A stretch of 64,000 bases of DNA from SABI01 sp963663665 (GTDB lineage: Bacteria > Spirochaetota > Spirochaetia > Sphaerochaetales > Sphaerochaetaceae). The notes under the pieces are model-generated. The model worked only from the letters and a program-made list of their open reading frames with translations, searched no databases and was not told the origin of the DNA. The position numbers and the translations under genes were made by a program. Location: the NCBI GenBank assembly GCA_963663665.2, contig CAXXKP010000001.1:124001-188000 (forward strand), given 5' to 3'. Positions 16,314 through 25,472 of this stretch are shown here, piece after piece. Position 1 is the first letter of the stretch, and each line of letters opens with the position of its first letter.

Positions 16314-18904
16314 TTAGTTGTTTTTTTTCTCGTCGTCTTCTTTTTAGGTTTCTCTTTTGGAGTATAGTTATGGAACATCTCTAACATCTTCTCTTGAGTT
16401 AGAGTCTCAAGAGCGGAAGGATCTTTTTTCATCTCATTCTCTAAGGCAAAGTTATCCTTACCATACTTTCCATACAAACCAAATCTTCCACTGAAGATTG
16501 CAAGAGCCTTTCCTTCAACTTCACCAAATGATTTCACCGGTTCCGCACTGCTACCCTTCCCCCCCCTACCAGACTTAGGCGTATTTGCTAATTCAAGTGC
16601 TTTTTCAAGGGTTATTGTATAGAGGATATCAAAATTTGAAACAGAAGTAAAATTCTTACCTCGAGAAATATATGGCCCATATTTGCCAACTCCTACCTTA
16701 ACCTCTTCTTTGGTCTCTGGATCGATACCTAATACTTTAGGTAACGACAGGATAAAAAGAACTTCTTCTAAACTCATAGTACTTCCATCTTTTCCCTTAG
16801 GAACAGAAGCATTTTTTGGTGGATTGTTCTTATCTCCTTTCTCTCCTAATTGGAAATATGGTCCAAACCTACCATTTAGGAAATAGATGGGGGCTCCAGT
16901 CTCAGGATGGTGAAAAGTGGGCTCAATCACATCTGGGCCTTCTTTTTTAGAAGTGATTATCGTATTGAGATCCTCATCTGTTATCGTTCCAGGATAGAGA
17001 TTTGCAGGGATTGAAGCAGAGAACTCTGCTTCTCCCTCTTTACTCTTTACATAGGGACCAAACTTTCCTACGAGGATGTTAAATGAAGGGGAGAGTTGTG
17101 GAAGAACGATTTGCTTAGCATCTGTGATATCGACACTCTCCATTTTTTCTTTTACTAATTTATTGAGGCCTTTATCTCCTTCATAGAAAGATGAAAGGAA
17201 TTTATTCTGATTAACCGTCTCACGAGCAATATTATCTAACTCCTGTTCCATGTTACTCGTAAAATTATAATCTACGAGGGTCTCGAAGTTTTGTTCAAGT
17301 AGTTGAATGACAGCAAAACCAATAAATGTAGGAATAAGAGCATTATTCTCTTTCACTACATATTTCTTTTCAAAAAGTTTATCAATAATTGATGCATATG
17401 TTGAAGGGCGTCCAATGCCTTGTTTTTCAAGTTCTTGAACTAAGGTAGCTTCGGTATAACGTGCTGAAGGCTTTGTTTCATGACTAACTTCTTTTGTTTC
17501 AACCACATCAATTATGCTCTCTTTTGTGAGAGGAGGGAGAATCTTCTCAATATCTTCTAACGCAGATTCAGGATCATCCTTTCCCTCTACATAGACTCTG
17601 ATAAAGCCTGGGAAGACAATTCTATTCCCGCTCGCTCCAAAAGTATAATTGAGAACACTAAATTTTACCGAGGTCGTCGCTTTGATAGCATCTGCCATTT
17701 GAGTTGCGAGGGTTCTTTTCCAAATCATGTCATATAAGGCAAATTCTTTGCCATGAAGCTTAGTATCCTCAGGATGAATAAAAATTTCTCCAGCTGGACG
17801 GATAGCTTCGTGGGCTTCTTGCGCTGAAGCACTTTTAGCTGTGTAAGTCCTTGGTGAAGGAGATAGATAATCTAACCCAAAGAGTTTCCCAGCTGCATCG
17901 CGGGCCCCTTTTATACCTTCGCTTGATAAAGAAGGACTATCTGTTCTCATGTAGGTAATAAGTCCACTTTCATAAAGTTTTTGAGCAACTTTCATTGTGT
18001 CTTTTGCACTCAAATGAAGTTTTCGAGATCCTTCCTGTTGAAGAGTACTCGTGATAAAAGGTGGTGAAGGTCGATTCTTTTTCTCTTTTTCACTTATATT
18101 TACGACTTTCCATTGTTCTTTTTCAACTTCTTTTGCAATTTTTTGTGCAGTATCCAATTCAACTAATTTCACTTTATGCGGGTGAACAAGAGATCCTGTA
18201 AGGGGGTCGAAGTCCTTACCTGTAGCTATTTTCACATCATCAATAGCCTCTAATTTTGCCTCAAAATTTAGGCTCTGGTGCCCACTTGTGTGAAGGGAAG
18301 CAACAACATCAGCATAGAGAGCTTGCTTAAAAGCGATTCTCTCTCTCTCCTTTTCAACGATAAGTCGAAGACCAGGAGACTGTACGCGCCCAGCAGACAA
18401 TGTAGGTGCACTAAGCTTCTTCCATAAGAAAGGAGATAGAGTATATCCATAAAGTCGATCAAGAATACGTCTTGCCTCTTGTGCATTTACGAGGGCCATA
18501 TCAAGTTCTCTTCCGTTGTCTAGGGCATGTGTAATAGCTTTCTTTGTTATTTCATGAAATACCATTCTTTGATAAGGAACTTTTGGTTTAAGAACTTGAA
18601 GAAGATGCCAAGAAATAGATTCACCTTCTCTATCTTCATCAGTTGCCAATAAAAGACGAGAGCTTGTAGCTAACTCACTCTTAAGTTCTTTAATGATTTT
18701 CTCCTTCCCTGTTGAAATGACATATTCAGGAGTAAAACCATTTTCTATGTCTATCCCAATATTCTTTTTTGGTAGATCCCTAATGTGTCCATTACAGGCA
18801 ATAACCTGGGTATGCGATGGAAGAAATTTCTTAATTGTTTTCGCTTTTGTGGGGGACTCAACAATGATAAGAGTCTTTTTTGCTTCATCTTTTGGTTTTG
18901 CCAT
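16310..18904 (-). CDS. topA: DNA topoisomerase I TopA
   Basis: 864 residues. The TOPRIM domain begins TLIIVESPTKAKTI and has ATDEDREGE (residues 87-95); the catalytic tyrosine is Tyr318 in GLITYMRTDSP. The C-terminal third has four or more repeats of the form GKFGPYVK/GRFGPYFQ/GKYGPYIS/GRFGLYGK without cysteines, so the zinc ribbons of E. coli TopA are replaced by Topo_C_Rpt repeats. It ends in a Lys/Thr-rich basic tail. The enzyme relaxes negative supercoils in a Mg-dependent reaction. A consensus promoter lies upstream (18964-18992). Confidence 0.97.
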   Translation of the reverse strand: MAKPKDEAKKTLIIVESPTKAKTIKKFLPSHTQVIACNGHIRDLPKKNIGIDIENGFTPEYVISTGKEKIIKELKSELATSSRLLLATDEDREGESISWHLLQVLKPKVPYQRMVFHEITKKAITHALDNGRELDMALVNAQEARRILDRLYGYTLSPFLWKKLSAPTLSAGRVQSPGLRLIVEKERERIAFKQALYADVVASLHTSGHQSLNFEAKLEAIDDVKIATGKDFDPLTGSLVHPHKVKLVELDTAQKIAKEVEKEQWKVVNISEKEKKNRPSPPFITSTLQQEGSRKLHLSAKDTMKVAQKLYESGLITYMRTDSPSLSSEGIKGARDAAGKLFGLDYLSPSPRTYTAKSASAQEAHEAIRPAGEIFIHPEDTKLHGKEFALYDMIWKRTLATQMADAIKATTSVKFSVLNYTFGASGNRIVFPGFIRVYVEGKDDPESALEDIEKILPPLTKESIIDVVETKEVSHETKPSARYTEATLVQELEKQGIGRPSTYASIIDKLFEKKYVVKENNALIPTFIGFAVIQLLEQNFETLVDYNFTSNMEQELDNIARETVNQNKFLSSFYEGDKGLNKLVKEKMESVDITDAKQIVLPQLSPSFNILVGKFGPYVKSKEGEAEFSASIPANLYPGTITDEDLNTIITSKKEGPDVIEPTFHHPETGAPIYFLNGRFGPYFQLGEKGDKNNPPKNASVPKGKDGSTMSLEEVLFILSLPKVLGIDPETKEEVKVGVGKYGPYISRGKNFTSVSNFDILYTITLEKALELANTPKSGRGGKGSSAEPVKSFGEVEGKALAIFSGRFGLYGKYGKDNFALENEMKKDPSALETLTQEKMLEMFHNYTPKEKPKKKTTRKKTTK

Positions 18905-18963
18905 GTCATCATTTCCTTATGCTTATGTACCCATTTTAAGTTTCTTAGAGTGCATGAGTAACA

Positions 18964-18992
18964 GTTATAGGTACTCAAAGATGTTTTGTCAA
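18964..18992 (-). promoter_or_regulatory. topA promoter
   Basis: On the minus strand TTGACA (18992-18987), a 17-nt spacer and TATAAC (18969-18964). The -35 box is only 3 bp away from the -35 box of the oppositely directed promoter at 18996. Confidence 0.7.
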
Positions 18993-18995
18993 CGA

Positions 18996-19023
18996 TTGAC
19001 ACCTCCTCTATTTTGAATACAAT
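18996..19023 (+). promoter_or_regulatory. Promoter of the LiaF-like gene
   Basis: TTGACA (18996-19001), 16-nt spacer, TACAAT (19018-19023). The predicted start of transcription (about 19030) is only 1-3 nt before the ATG at 19032, and no Shine-Dalgarno sequence is present, so the mRNA may be leaderless. Confidence 0.6.
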
Positions 19024-19031
19024 ATGAATTT

Positions 19032-19712
19032 ATGAGACAAAAAAATACGAAGTTCTTTATAGGACTTGTAATAGTGGTAAGTGGAATATCTCTTTTATTG
19101 AAGGCTAATAATATAGATTTCTCCCCATGGATTACGTCTTGGTGGGTATATATTATATTAGGATTAGGTATTTACAATATAATAAAAAAAGGGGTAAGCA
19201 TTTACAATATTGCGATGACAGCCTTTGCACTCTCATATATTGGAAAAAATATGGGATGGTTCCCTTCTTTCATTAAAGGTTCCTACATATTTGGTGCAGC
19301 TGTTATTGTCTTTGGTTTTGCTTTAATCGTAAAAAGAGACGAAGGTGATAAAGATACTACACACACAATACTGGCTGAAGATCGAAATAATAATTCCTAT
19401 TCATCTATATTTAGTAACAAAGATATTATTATTGATGAAAAGATTGAGGATGGAACAAATCTTTTTGCCCTCTTCTCAGATATTAACTATGAGGCTCAAA
19501 AAGCAGCATGTGAAGATGAGAGTATCATAGACATCACATCTATCTTCGCTGACGTTGAACTCTATCTGCCTGAAAATGTTAAGATCATTGTAAAAGCGAA
19601 CCCCATCCTAGGGGAAATCAAAAATAGAAGAGAAAGGTTCCCATCCCCCCAAAAGGCGCCTAGTATTACCTTAAGAGTTTTATGCCTTTTTGGTGAAGTG
19701 AAGATCCATTAA
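19032..19712 (+). CDS. LiaF-like membrane protein (cell-wall stress response family)
   Basis: 226 residues. The N-terminal 90 residues hold about four transmembrane helices with short loops (FFIGLVIVVSGISLLLKANN, WWVYIILGLGIYNII), as in LiaF-TM/DUF5668 proteins. The C-terminal cytoplasmic domain contains DITSIFADVELYLPENVKIIV, the beta-strand pattern of the LiaF 'cell wall-active antibiotics response' domain, ending in a short LCLFGEVKI strand. In Firmicutes LiaF restrains a two-component sensor, but no such partner is nearby. It overlaps the radical SAM gene by one base. The start lacks a ribosome binding site. Confidence 0.75.
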   Translation: MRQKNTKFFIGLVIVVSGISLLLKANNIDFSPWITSWWVYIILGLGIYNIIKKGVSIYNIAMTAFALSYIGKNMGWFPSFIKGSYIFGAAVIVFGFALIVKRDEGDKDTTHTILAEDRNNNSYSSIFSNKDIIIDEKIEDGTNLFALFSDINYEAQKAACEDESIIDITSIFADVELYLPENVKIIVKANPILGEIKNRRERFPSPQKAPSITLRVLCLFGEVKIH

Positions 19713-21352
19713 TGAAAAATATTCACCTCGTAGCATCCTCAATTGAGATTAGTTACCTCGCTTTCCCATTAGGTTCATTAGCAATATATGTCTCTTTATT
19801 AGAGGATGGTGAGATTGCTAAAAATAACAAGCTATCTCATTCACACTACTATATTGACCAAGATAACCCTAAAAGAATTGCCACAGAACTCGCAAAACAT
19901 TCAATAGACCTTATTGGGTTATCAATTTATTTATTTAATAGAGAATGGATGAACTCGTTTCTTGAAGTGTTCCACTCTCTTTCCCCTCAAACAACCATCT
20001 TTGCAGGTGGTCCTGAAACAATTGCTCATCCAGATGAATTACTTCAGCAAGGATGCTCTTTCCTCCTTCTAGGAGAGGGCGAAGAGAGTAGTAGAGTAGC
20101 AATAAAGAAATGGCTGCATGAAGAAGTTATCGAAGGAGCTGGGATATATACACAACGTTCGAAAAAAGCTCAAATAACCTATCCAAAGAATTTAAGCCTT
20201 CTCCATTCAGCTCTACTTCATCCGTTAGTAGATCTAAGTCACTACTCTGGAATTTTATGGGAGCTCACAAGAGGATGTCCATATCATTGTGCCTTCTGTT
20301 TTGAGTCAAAAGGAACAAAAAGTGTAAGAAATTATGATTATGAGAGGATTGAAAAAGAATTAGAACATATTGTTGCTAGTGAGGTGAAGCATATCTTTGT
20401 ACTCGATCCCACTTTCAATATGTCAAAAGAGAGAACCATTGAAATCCTTACATTCCTTGTCAAAAATAGTCCATCTGATATTCACTACACATTTGAAATA
20501 CGTGCAGAGTTGCTCACAACAGCCAGTGCACGACTATTTGGTGAACTTTTTTGCTCTCTTCAAATCGGACTTCAGAGTAATAACGTAGAGGTGTTAAAAG
20601 GCATTAATAGACAATTTAGCCCTACTCTCTTTAAAGAAAAAATAGCTTTATTACATAAATTTAATGTGGTTTTTGGCCTCGATTTGATTATCGGACTTCC
20701 TGAAGATACGTATGAATCGTTTCTTGAGAGTATTGATTACACACTCGCACTTGCCCCAAGCAATATAGACATATTCCTTCTCTCACTCCTTCCTGGTACC
20801 GAACTTTATGATAGAAAAGACGATTTTGCTCTAAGGTATCAGACTCATACACCGTATGAGCTTATTGAAAGTAAAACTATGAGCAAAGAAGATATACAAA
20901 AAGCTCTCCTGATTAAAGGAGCTTGTGATTTTTTCTATACGAAGGGAAATGCCGTGATGTGGTTTCACACGATGCTTGCTCCTTTGAATTTAAAACCATC
21001 TCAATTCTTCATATTGTTCTCTTCTTTTATAAAAAAAGAGAAAATTACGAATGATGATGATACCTATGAAGTGCAAGATATGTTTATTAACTATATATAT
21101 AGAAAAGAGGGTTTAACCCATTTACTTCCGATTCTATTAAGCTATATAGAAATGCATCAAGGAATAAGCTATCTTCAAGAAACAGGAGAGAGTCCTGTAG
21201 TGAGATTGTCCTATGATCCAGATACATTAGCTTTGTTAGATAATCATAGTGTGAATTGGTTCTATGGTGAGTTTAAGAACAATGCAAAAGAAAAAGATTA
21301 TTATATCTATGCATCAGAAAACCAAATTTTCTTTGATGAGGCAACACAATAA
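19712..21352 (+). CDS. B12-binding-domain radical SAM protein (DUF4080-type)
   Basis: 546 residues. An N-terminal cobalamin-binding-like Rossmann domain (about 1-140) has LIGLSIYLFN and FAGGPETIAHP. The radical SAM core begins at ELTRGCPYHCAFCFESKG, with Cys189, Cys193 and Cys196 holding the 4Fe-4S cluster. The C-terminal part contains a long helical domain as in DUF4080 proteins. Substrate unknown. A link to the cobTUS salvage operon elsewhere in the window is possible because many members need B12, but the classical B12-binding DxHxxG motif is not evident. Translationally coupled to the LiaF-like gene upstream. Confidence 0.85.
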   Translation: MKNIHLVASSIEISYLAFPLGSLAIYVSLLEDGEIAKNNKLSHSHYYIDQDNPKRIATELAKHSIDLIGLSIYLFNREWMNSFLEVFHSLSPQTTIFAGGPETIAHPDELLQQGCSFLLLGEGEESSRVAIKKWLHEEVIEGAGIYTQRSKKAQITYPKNLSLLHSALLHPLVDLSHYSGILWELTRGCPYHCAFCFESKGTKSVRNYDYERIEKELEHIVASEVKHIFVLDPTFNMSKERTIEILTFLVKNSPSDIHYTFEIRAELLTTASARLFGELFCSLQIGLQSNNVEVLKGINRQFSPTLFKEKIALLHKFNVVFGLDLIIGLPEDTYESFLESIDYTLALAPSNIDIFLLSLLPGTELYDRKDDFALRYQTHTPYELIESKTMSKEDIQKALLIKGACDFFYTKGNAVMWFHTMLAPLNLKPSQFFILFSSFIKKEKITNDDDTYEVQDMFINYIYRKEGLTHLLPILLSYIEMHQGISYLQETGESPVVRLSYDPDTLALLDNHSVNWFYGEFKNNAKEKDYYIYASENQIFFDEATQ

Positions 21353-21420
21353 TTGATTGAAAGGTTGGTAATCTTCTATTAGTATAACAATATCGTATTT
21401 ACGTGTATGAAGGATAATCT

Positions 21421-22143
21421 ATGAATTTTAATAAAAAAATAGTAGCTCTCTCAATCTCACTTCTAGTTTTATTATCGAGTTGTGTCATGCAACAAGGCAT
21501 CACAATGTCCACTGGACAGAATGGATGGGCAACAACTGATCTGAGCGTGAGCGATTTCTTTGTTACCGTCTTAGAAGACTTTAAACCATTTAACGAGGAT
21601 GTTAATCCAAAACCTATCTTAGAAACTTCAGTAGATGATTTTATGGTAGAACTCGATAAAGCTGCGAGCACCTCAGAAAGTTCTGTTCTCAAATTAAATG
21701 AGAACACCTATTTTATTGATTTTACGTTCTCATCTCTTACTGAGCTGTTAAAAGATCTTAACAACCGAGAAGATCAATCTTTATTAACAATCGAGAAGAA
21801 AGGGGATATACAAACTCTCACCTTTTATCTTGACCTCCAAAATTACCCAGAATTAACAAAAATTGTTCCTTTCCTTGCAGATGAAAACTTTGAGACATTC
21901 GGACCTCTATATAATGAAGGGATGAGTGATGTAGAGTATTATGAAATGATTGGTTACATTCTTGGAGAAGAAGGTCCTGATGCAATAAAAAATAGTGTGA
22001 TATCACTACGCCTTACAGCTCCTAAGAATATAATTTCACAAAAAGGTGGGATTTTAGAGGGCAAAAATGTTGTAAGATTTGATATCCCTCTTATTGATAT
22101 ACTCTTATTATCAGCACCTATTACATTCTACGCATCATGGTAA
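21421..22143 (+). CDS. Lipoprotein of unknown function
   Basis: 240 residues. The lipoprotein signal ends in LLSSC (Cys21). The mature part is acidic and shows no known domain; phrases such as TFYLDLQNYPELTKIVPFL and a hydrophobic C-terminus (IDILLLSAPITFYASW) are noted. It stands alone after the radical SAM gene and converges with ychF, leaving one base between stops. It probably sits on the inner or outer membrane facing the periplasm. Confidence 0.7.
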   Translation: MNFNKKIVALSISLLVLLSSCVMQQGITMSTGQNGWATTDLSVSDFFVTVLEDFKPFNEDVNPKPILETSVDDFMVELDKAASTSESSVLKLNENTYFIDFTFSSLTELLKDLNNREDQSLLTIEKKGDIQTLTFYLDLQNYPELTKIVPFLADENFETFGPLYNEGMSDVEYYEMIGYILGEEGPDAIKNSVISLRLTAPKNIISQKGGILEGKNVVRFDIPLIDILLLSAPITFYASW

Positions 22144-22144
22144 C

Positions 22145-23251
22145 CTAGTTATTGAACCTGAAGTGCATAATATCACCATCTTGAACAATGTACGCTTTAC
22201 CTTCAAGTCGGAATTTACCCATCTCTTTTACTTTCTGTTCACTCTTATAGGTAAATAAATCTTCACATGAATAGACTTCTGCTTTGATAAATCCTTTTTC
22301 AAAGTCGGTGTGGATAACTCCCGCTGCTTGTGGAGCTTTATCTCCAGCGTTAATAGTCCAAGCTCTGTTTTCGTCGCTTCCTGCAGTAAAGAATGTTCTG
22401 AGCCCTAATGTTCTGTATCCACTTCTTATTAATTGATGCAAACCAGATTCCTTTAATCCAACCGCTTCTAAGAACTCTTCACGCTCTTCGGATGTTTCAA
22501 GTGAGGCTATCTCAGCTTCTATTTTCCCACAGATTACAACAGTCTCTGCACCTCGAGAATTGGCAATCTCTCTAACAGTCTTTACGTACTGATTTTCTTC
22601 AAGAATAGCATCTTCATCTACATTACAAACATAGATTACTGGTTTTGTGGTAATAAGGTGCATATCATAGATGAGGGCATTTTCTTCTTCACTTAATTGA
22701 AGAGATCTAACACTCCTACCATCAGAAAGAGCTTCTTTCATCTTCTCTAAGAGTGGAGAAATTAGGGCTGCCATCTTCGCCCCTTCTTTATCTACTCGGG
22801 AAGACTTTGTGATTTTTGTATATCGCTTATCAACACTTTCAAGGTCTGCTAGAGCGAGTTCTATATCTATTATTTCTATATCACTAGCTGGGTCAATCTT
22901 ATTATTCACATGAATAATATCTTCATTTTCAAAACACCTAACTACATGAACAAGAACTCCGACTTCCCTAATTGACGCAAGGAATCTGTTTCCTAATCCC
23001 TCCCCTTTACTTGCTCCTGCAACAAGACCTGCAATATCTACAAACTCTACCGTGGCAGGTATTACTTTTGCTGTAGGGATAAGAGACGTAATTTTATCAA
23101 GTCTCTCATCTGGTACACTTACCATTCCAATATTTGGATCTATTGTACAGAAGGGATAATTAGCAGCCTCAGCCGGTGCTGATGATAATGCTGAAAAAAT
23201 TGTTGATTTGCCTACATTTGGAAGGCCTACGATACCACAGTTCAAACCCAT
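22145..23251 (-). CDS. ychF: Redox-regulated ATPase YchF
   Basis: 368 residues. The Obg-family G domain begins GIVGLPNVGKSTIFSAL; switch region DIAGLVAGASKGEGLGN follows. The normal GTP-specificity NKxD is altered to NVDED (VCNVDED), as in YchF, which prefers ATP. The coiled-coil middle and the TGS-like C-terminus (RTFFTAG ... AWTINAGDKAPQAAGVIHTDFEKGFIKAEV) complete the family. Ribosome-associated, linked to stress and translation initiation at non-AUG codons in E. coli. Divergent from hflX. Confidence 0.97.
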   Translation of the reverse strand: MGLNCGIVGLPNVGKSTIFSALSSAPAEAANYPFCTIDPNIGMVSVPDERLDKITSLIPTAKVIPATVEFVDIAGLVAGASKGEGLGNRFLASIREVGVLVHVVRCFENEDIIHVNNKIDPASDIEIIDIELALADLESVDKRYTKITKSSRVDKEGAKMAALISPLLEKMKEALSDGRSVRSLQLSEEENALIYDMHLITTKPVIYVCNVDEDAILEENQYVKTVREIANSRGAETVVICGKIEAEIASLETSEEREEFLEAVGLKESGLHQLIRSGYRTLGLRTFFTAGSDENRAWTINAGDKAPQAAGVIHTDFEKGFIKAEVYSCEDLFTYKSEQKVKEMGKFRLEGKAYIVQDGDIMHFRFNN

Positions 23252-23298
23252 GAAGTCCTCTCTTAACTATATTTTATGCGCGGTGAGTATACCATATA

Positions 23299-23327
23299 TT
23301 GACTCTTACGATAACACTTTCTATAGT
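23299..23327 (+). promoter_or_regulatory. hflX promoter
   Basis: TTGACT (23299-23304), 17-nt spacer, TATAGT (23322-23327). The same two hexamers recur at the initiator tRNA promoter (48347-48375). Confidence 0.7.
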
Positions 23328-23395
23328 TTTAATATAGGAGATGAAAAAACATCGAAACCCCATACATAGAAATTACTGATTCTATCATCAAGAGC

Positions 23396-24634
23396 ATGAT
23401 TATCATCATAGATTTTCACCACGAAGAAGAAACAAGGCTCCTCATGAAACAAGAGGAAATGTCCTCCCTCATCGCCACTATGGGAGCAGACATAATATGC
23501 TCTTCAATTATTCATATTTCTACCAGAGTTCCTTCTACTCTCATTGGAAAGGGAAAGATAGAAGAACTTATCGAAGAAATTAGCACCCAAAAAATTGATC
23601 TAGTTATTTTTGATACTGATATTTCTCCACGTCAGCAACGAAATCTTGAAGAGTTGTTAGATGTAGCTGTGATTGACCGTCAAGAGGTGATTCTCCAAAT
23701 ATTCAGCAACAGAGCAACCACGAGGGAAGCGACATTGCAGGTACACTTAGCAAGAGCACTCTATTCTCTTCCTCGCCTTACAAGACGATGGACTCATCTT
23801 TCGAGACAGCAAGGAGGAATGAAAGGAACGAGAGGTGAAGGGGAAACCCAACTTGAAATTGACAGAAGAATTATTAGTAACAATATTGTAAATATAAAAA
23901 GAGAGCTAGGTAAGATAGAGAGACAAAGAGCAGAGCAGAGAAAAAGTAGAGACGCGTCCCCATATCCTACTGTAGCAATTGTTGGATATACAAATGCAGG
24001 GAAATCATCTTTATTAAATGCTCTATCAAAGGGAGATGCATTAGTTGAAGATAAATTATTTGCAACATTAGAAGCTCTAACCAGAAAAGTCAGACTCCCC
24101 AAAGGAACTCAAATTCTTCTTACCGATACGGTCGGGTTCGTTAAAGATCTTCCTCACCATCTTGTTGAATCATTTAAAAGTACCCTTGAAGAAGCAAAGT
24201 GGGCAGACCTTATCATCCATCTGATGGATGCGTCTCACCCTGATCTCTATGAGTGCTATGAAACGACCAAAGAGGTCCTCACTTCTCTAGGATGTGAAGA
24301 AAAAAACACGATTTATGTATTCAACAAGATTGATGCGATTGAGAATCCTTTTTTATATAACAGGCTGATGCATGAAATAGGAGGGGCAATAGAAATAAGT
24401 GTGAAAAATAAATTGGGATTTAATGAATTAGCATTAGGCATCGAAGAAGCTTTACATGCATCCTATACGACAGCCACTCTCTTAATTCCGTATCATCATG
24501 GAGAATTAGTGGCAGCTCTTCAAAAAAGAGGAACAGTCTTGCACCTTGATTATGAAGATAAAGGGGTTCTCATTGAGGCTAAAATACCACCAGATATTAT
24601 GCACAAGATGATTCCTTATAGTGTGATTAGATAA
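23396..24634 (+). CDS. hflX: Ribosome-dissociating GTPase HflX
   Basis: 412 residues from ATG 23396. The HflX N-terminal domain is seen in TLIGKGKIEEL and DTDISPRQQRNLEE; the linker LPRLTRRWTHLSRQQGG..GTRGEGETQLE is diagnostic. The G domain has VGYTNAGKSSLLNAL, DTVGF and NKID. HflX splits stalled or heat-damaged 70S ribosomes. The annotated start lacks a good ribosome binding site. Upstream, an ATG at 23341 follows GGAG and the promoter; its frame ends after 12 codons, yet skipping one A of the following six would join it to hflX and extend the protein by about 18 plausible residues (PYIEITDSIIKS). The true start is therefore open. Confidence 0.93.
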   Translation: MIIIIDFHHEEETRLLMKQEEMSSLIATMGADIICSSIIHISTRVPSTLIGKGKIEELIEEISTQKIDLVIFDTDISPRQQRNLEELLDVAVIDRQEVILQIFSNRATTREATLQVHLARALYSLPRLTRRWTHLSRQQGGMKGTRGEGETQLEIDRRIISNNIVNIKRELGKIERQRAEQRKSRDASPYPTVAIVGYTNAGKSSLLNALSKGDALVEDKLFATLEALTRKVRLPKGTQILLTDTVGFVKDLPHHLVESFKSTLEEAKWADLIIHLMDASHPDLYECYETTKEVLTSLGCEEKNTIYVFNKIDAIENPFLYNRLMHEIGGAIEISVKNKLGFNELALGIEEALHASYTTATLLIPYHHGELVAALQKRGTVLHLDYEDKGVLIEAKIPPDIMHKMIPYSVIR

Positions 24635-24740
24635 TAAGAAGCGATGCGGAATGAATTAAATAGTCTTATTAGTATGCGATTTCATAGTTCATTCATGTTT
24701 TTTATATTTAAACCATTTCAAGTCCATAAAGTCTCTTGAA

Positions 24741-24777
24741 AAGAAACATGCCACACTATTTGCAGTAGTATGGCATG
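24741..24777 (-). terminator. Terminator of the small barrel protein gene
   Basis: CATGCCA and TGGCATG flank an inner imperfect stem (12 bp in all, one mismatch) with a 7-base loop at 24747-24777. On the minus strand TTTCTTTTC follows. Confidence 0.65.
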
Positions 24778-24809
24778 CTCAGTATTACGAGATACATGAG
24801 AGAAAATTT

Positions 24810-25253
24810 TTAGAAGTAGTACAGAGCTCCAACTCCTCCTTTAAAATCAAACCCAAGACCAGGAGATACTCTTAATCCTGGAGCAATATATGTAAAGACC
24901 TCAACTGGCATCTCTGGGACATACCAAGACATATTAGCAAGGGCATTTACAGTAAAATAAAATCCTGAATTAATTCCAATACTTAACTGAGCACCAGCGT
25001 CAATAAAAAATGGAATATCTGCAATAGCGACTTCAGTGATTGGGAACAAGGCACCAGCATCAAGATAGATACCAGATCCATATGGAGTGGAAATATTACC
25101 AACAATTCTAAATCCATCTAAATCATAACGACCTGTGAGACCTGCGGGATACCCTACATTCAAGCCTGCACCAATTCCACTATACCGTTCTGCTGCATAA
25201 AGTGAAGTCATAAGTAATACAACTAAGACAACAATAAACATTGTTTTTTTCAT
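24810..25253 (-). CDS. Small outer-membrane beta-barrel protein
   Basis: 147 residues. The signal peptide MKKTMFIVVLVVLLMTSLYA is followed by alternating Gly/aromatic strands (GLNVGYPAGLTGRY, YLDAGALFPI, FKGGVGALYYF), ending in an aromatic residue, the usual BAM recognition end. The size suits an eight-stranded barrel. AAGGAG lies 9 nt before the ATG. It resembles in layout, not in detailed sequence, the proteins at 28151 and 46494. Function unknown; stands alone, convergent with hflX and followed by a terminator. Confidence 0.65.
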   Translation of the reverse strand: MKKTMFIVVLVVLLMTSLYAAERYSGIGAGLNVGYPAGLTGRYDLDGFRIVGNISTPYGSGIYLDAGALFPITEVAIADIPFFIDAGAQLSIGINSGFYFTVNALANMSWYVPEMPVEVFTYIAPGLRVSPGLGFDFKGGVGALYYF

Positions 25254-25472
25254 TAAATAACTCCTTCGGGATTACCCATTAATTAGTTCTATTTAATATA
25301 ATACTTTATAAAACTGATTTTTTCTATAATAAAAAACTAATTTTTACCAACATATTCCATATGTCACACTATAGATAAAAAAAGGCTTTAATACTCTATT
25401 TTAATGAACACTTCATTAAAATATGTCAACCTGCTATAATCCTCAATTAGTATATTGCAAGGAGTTAACTTA

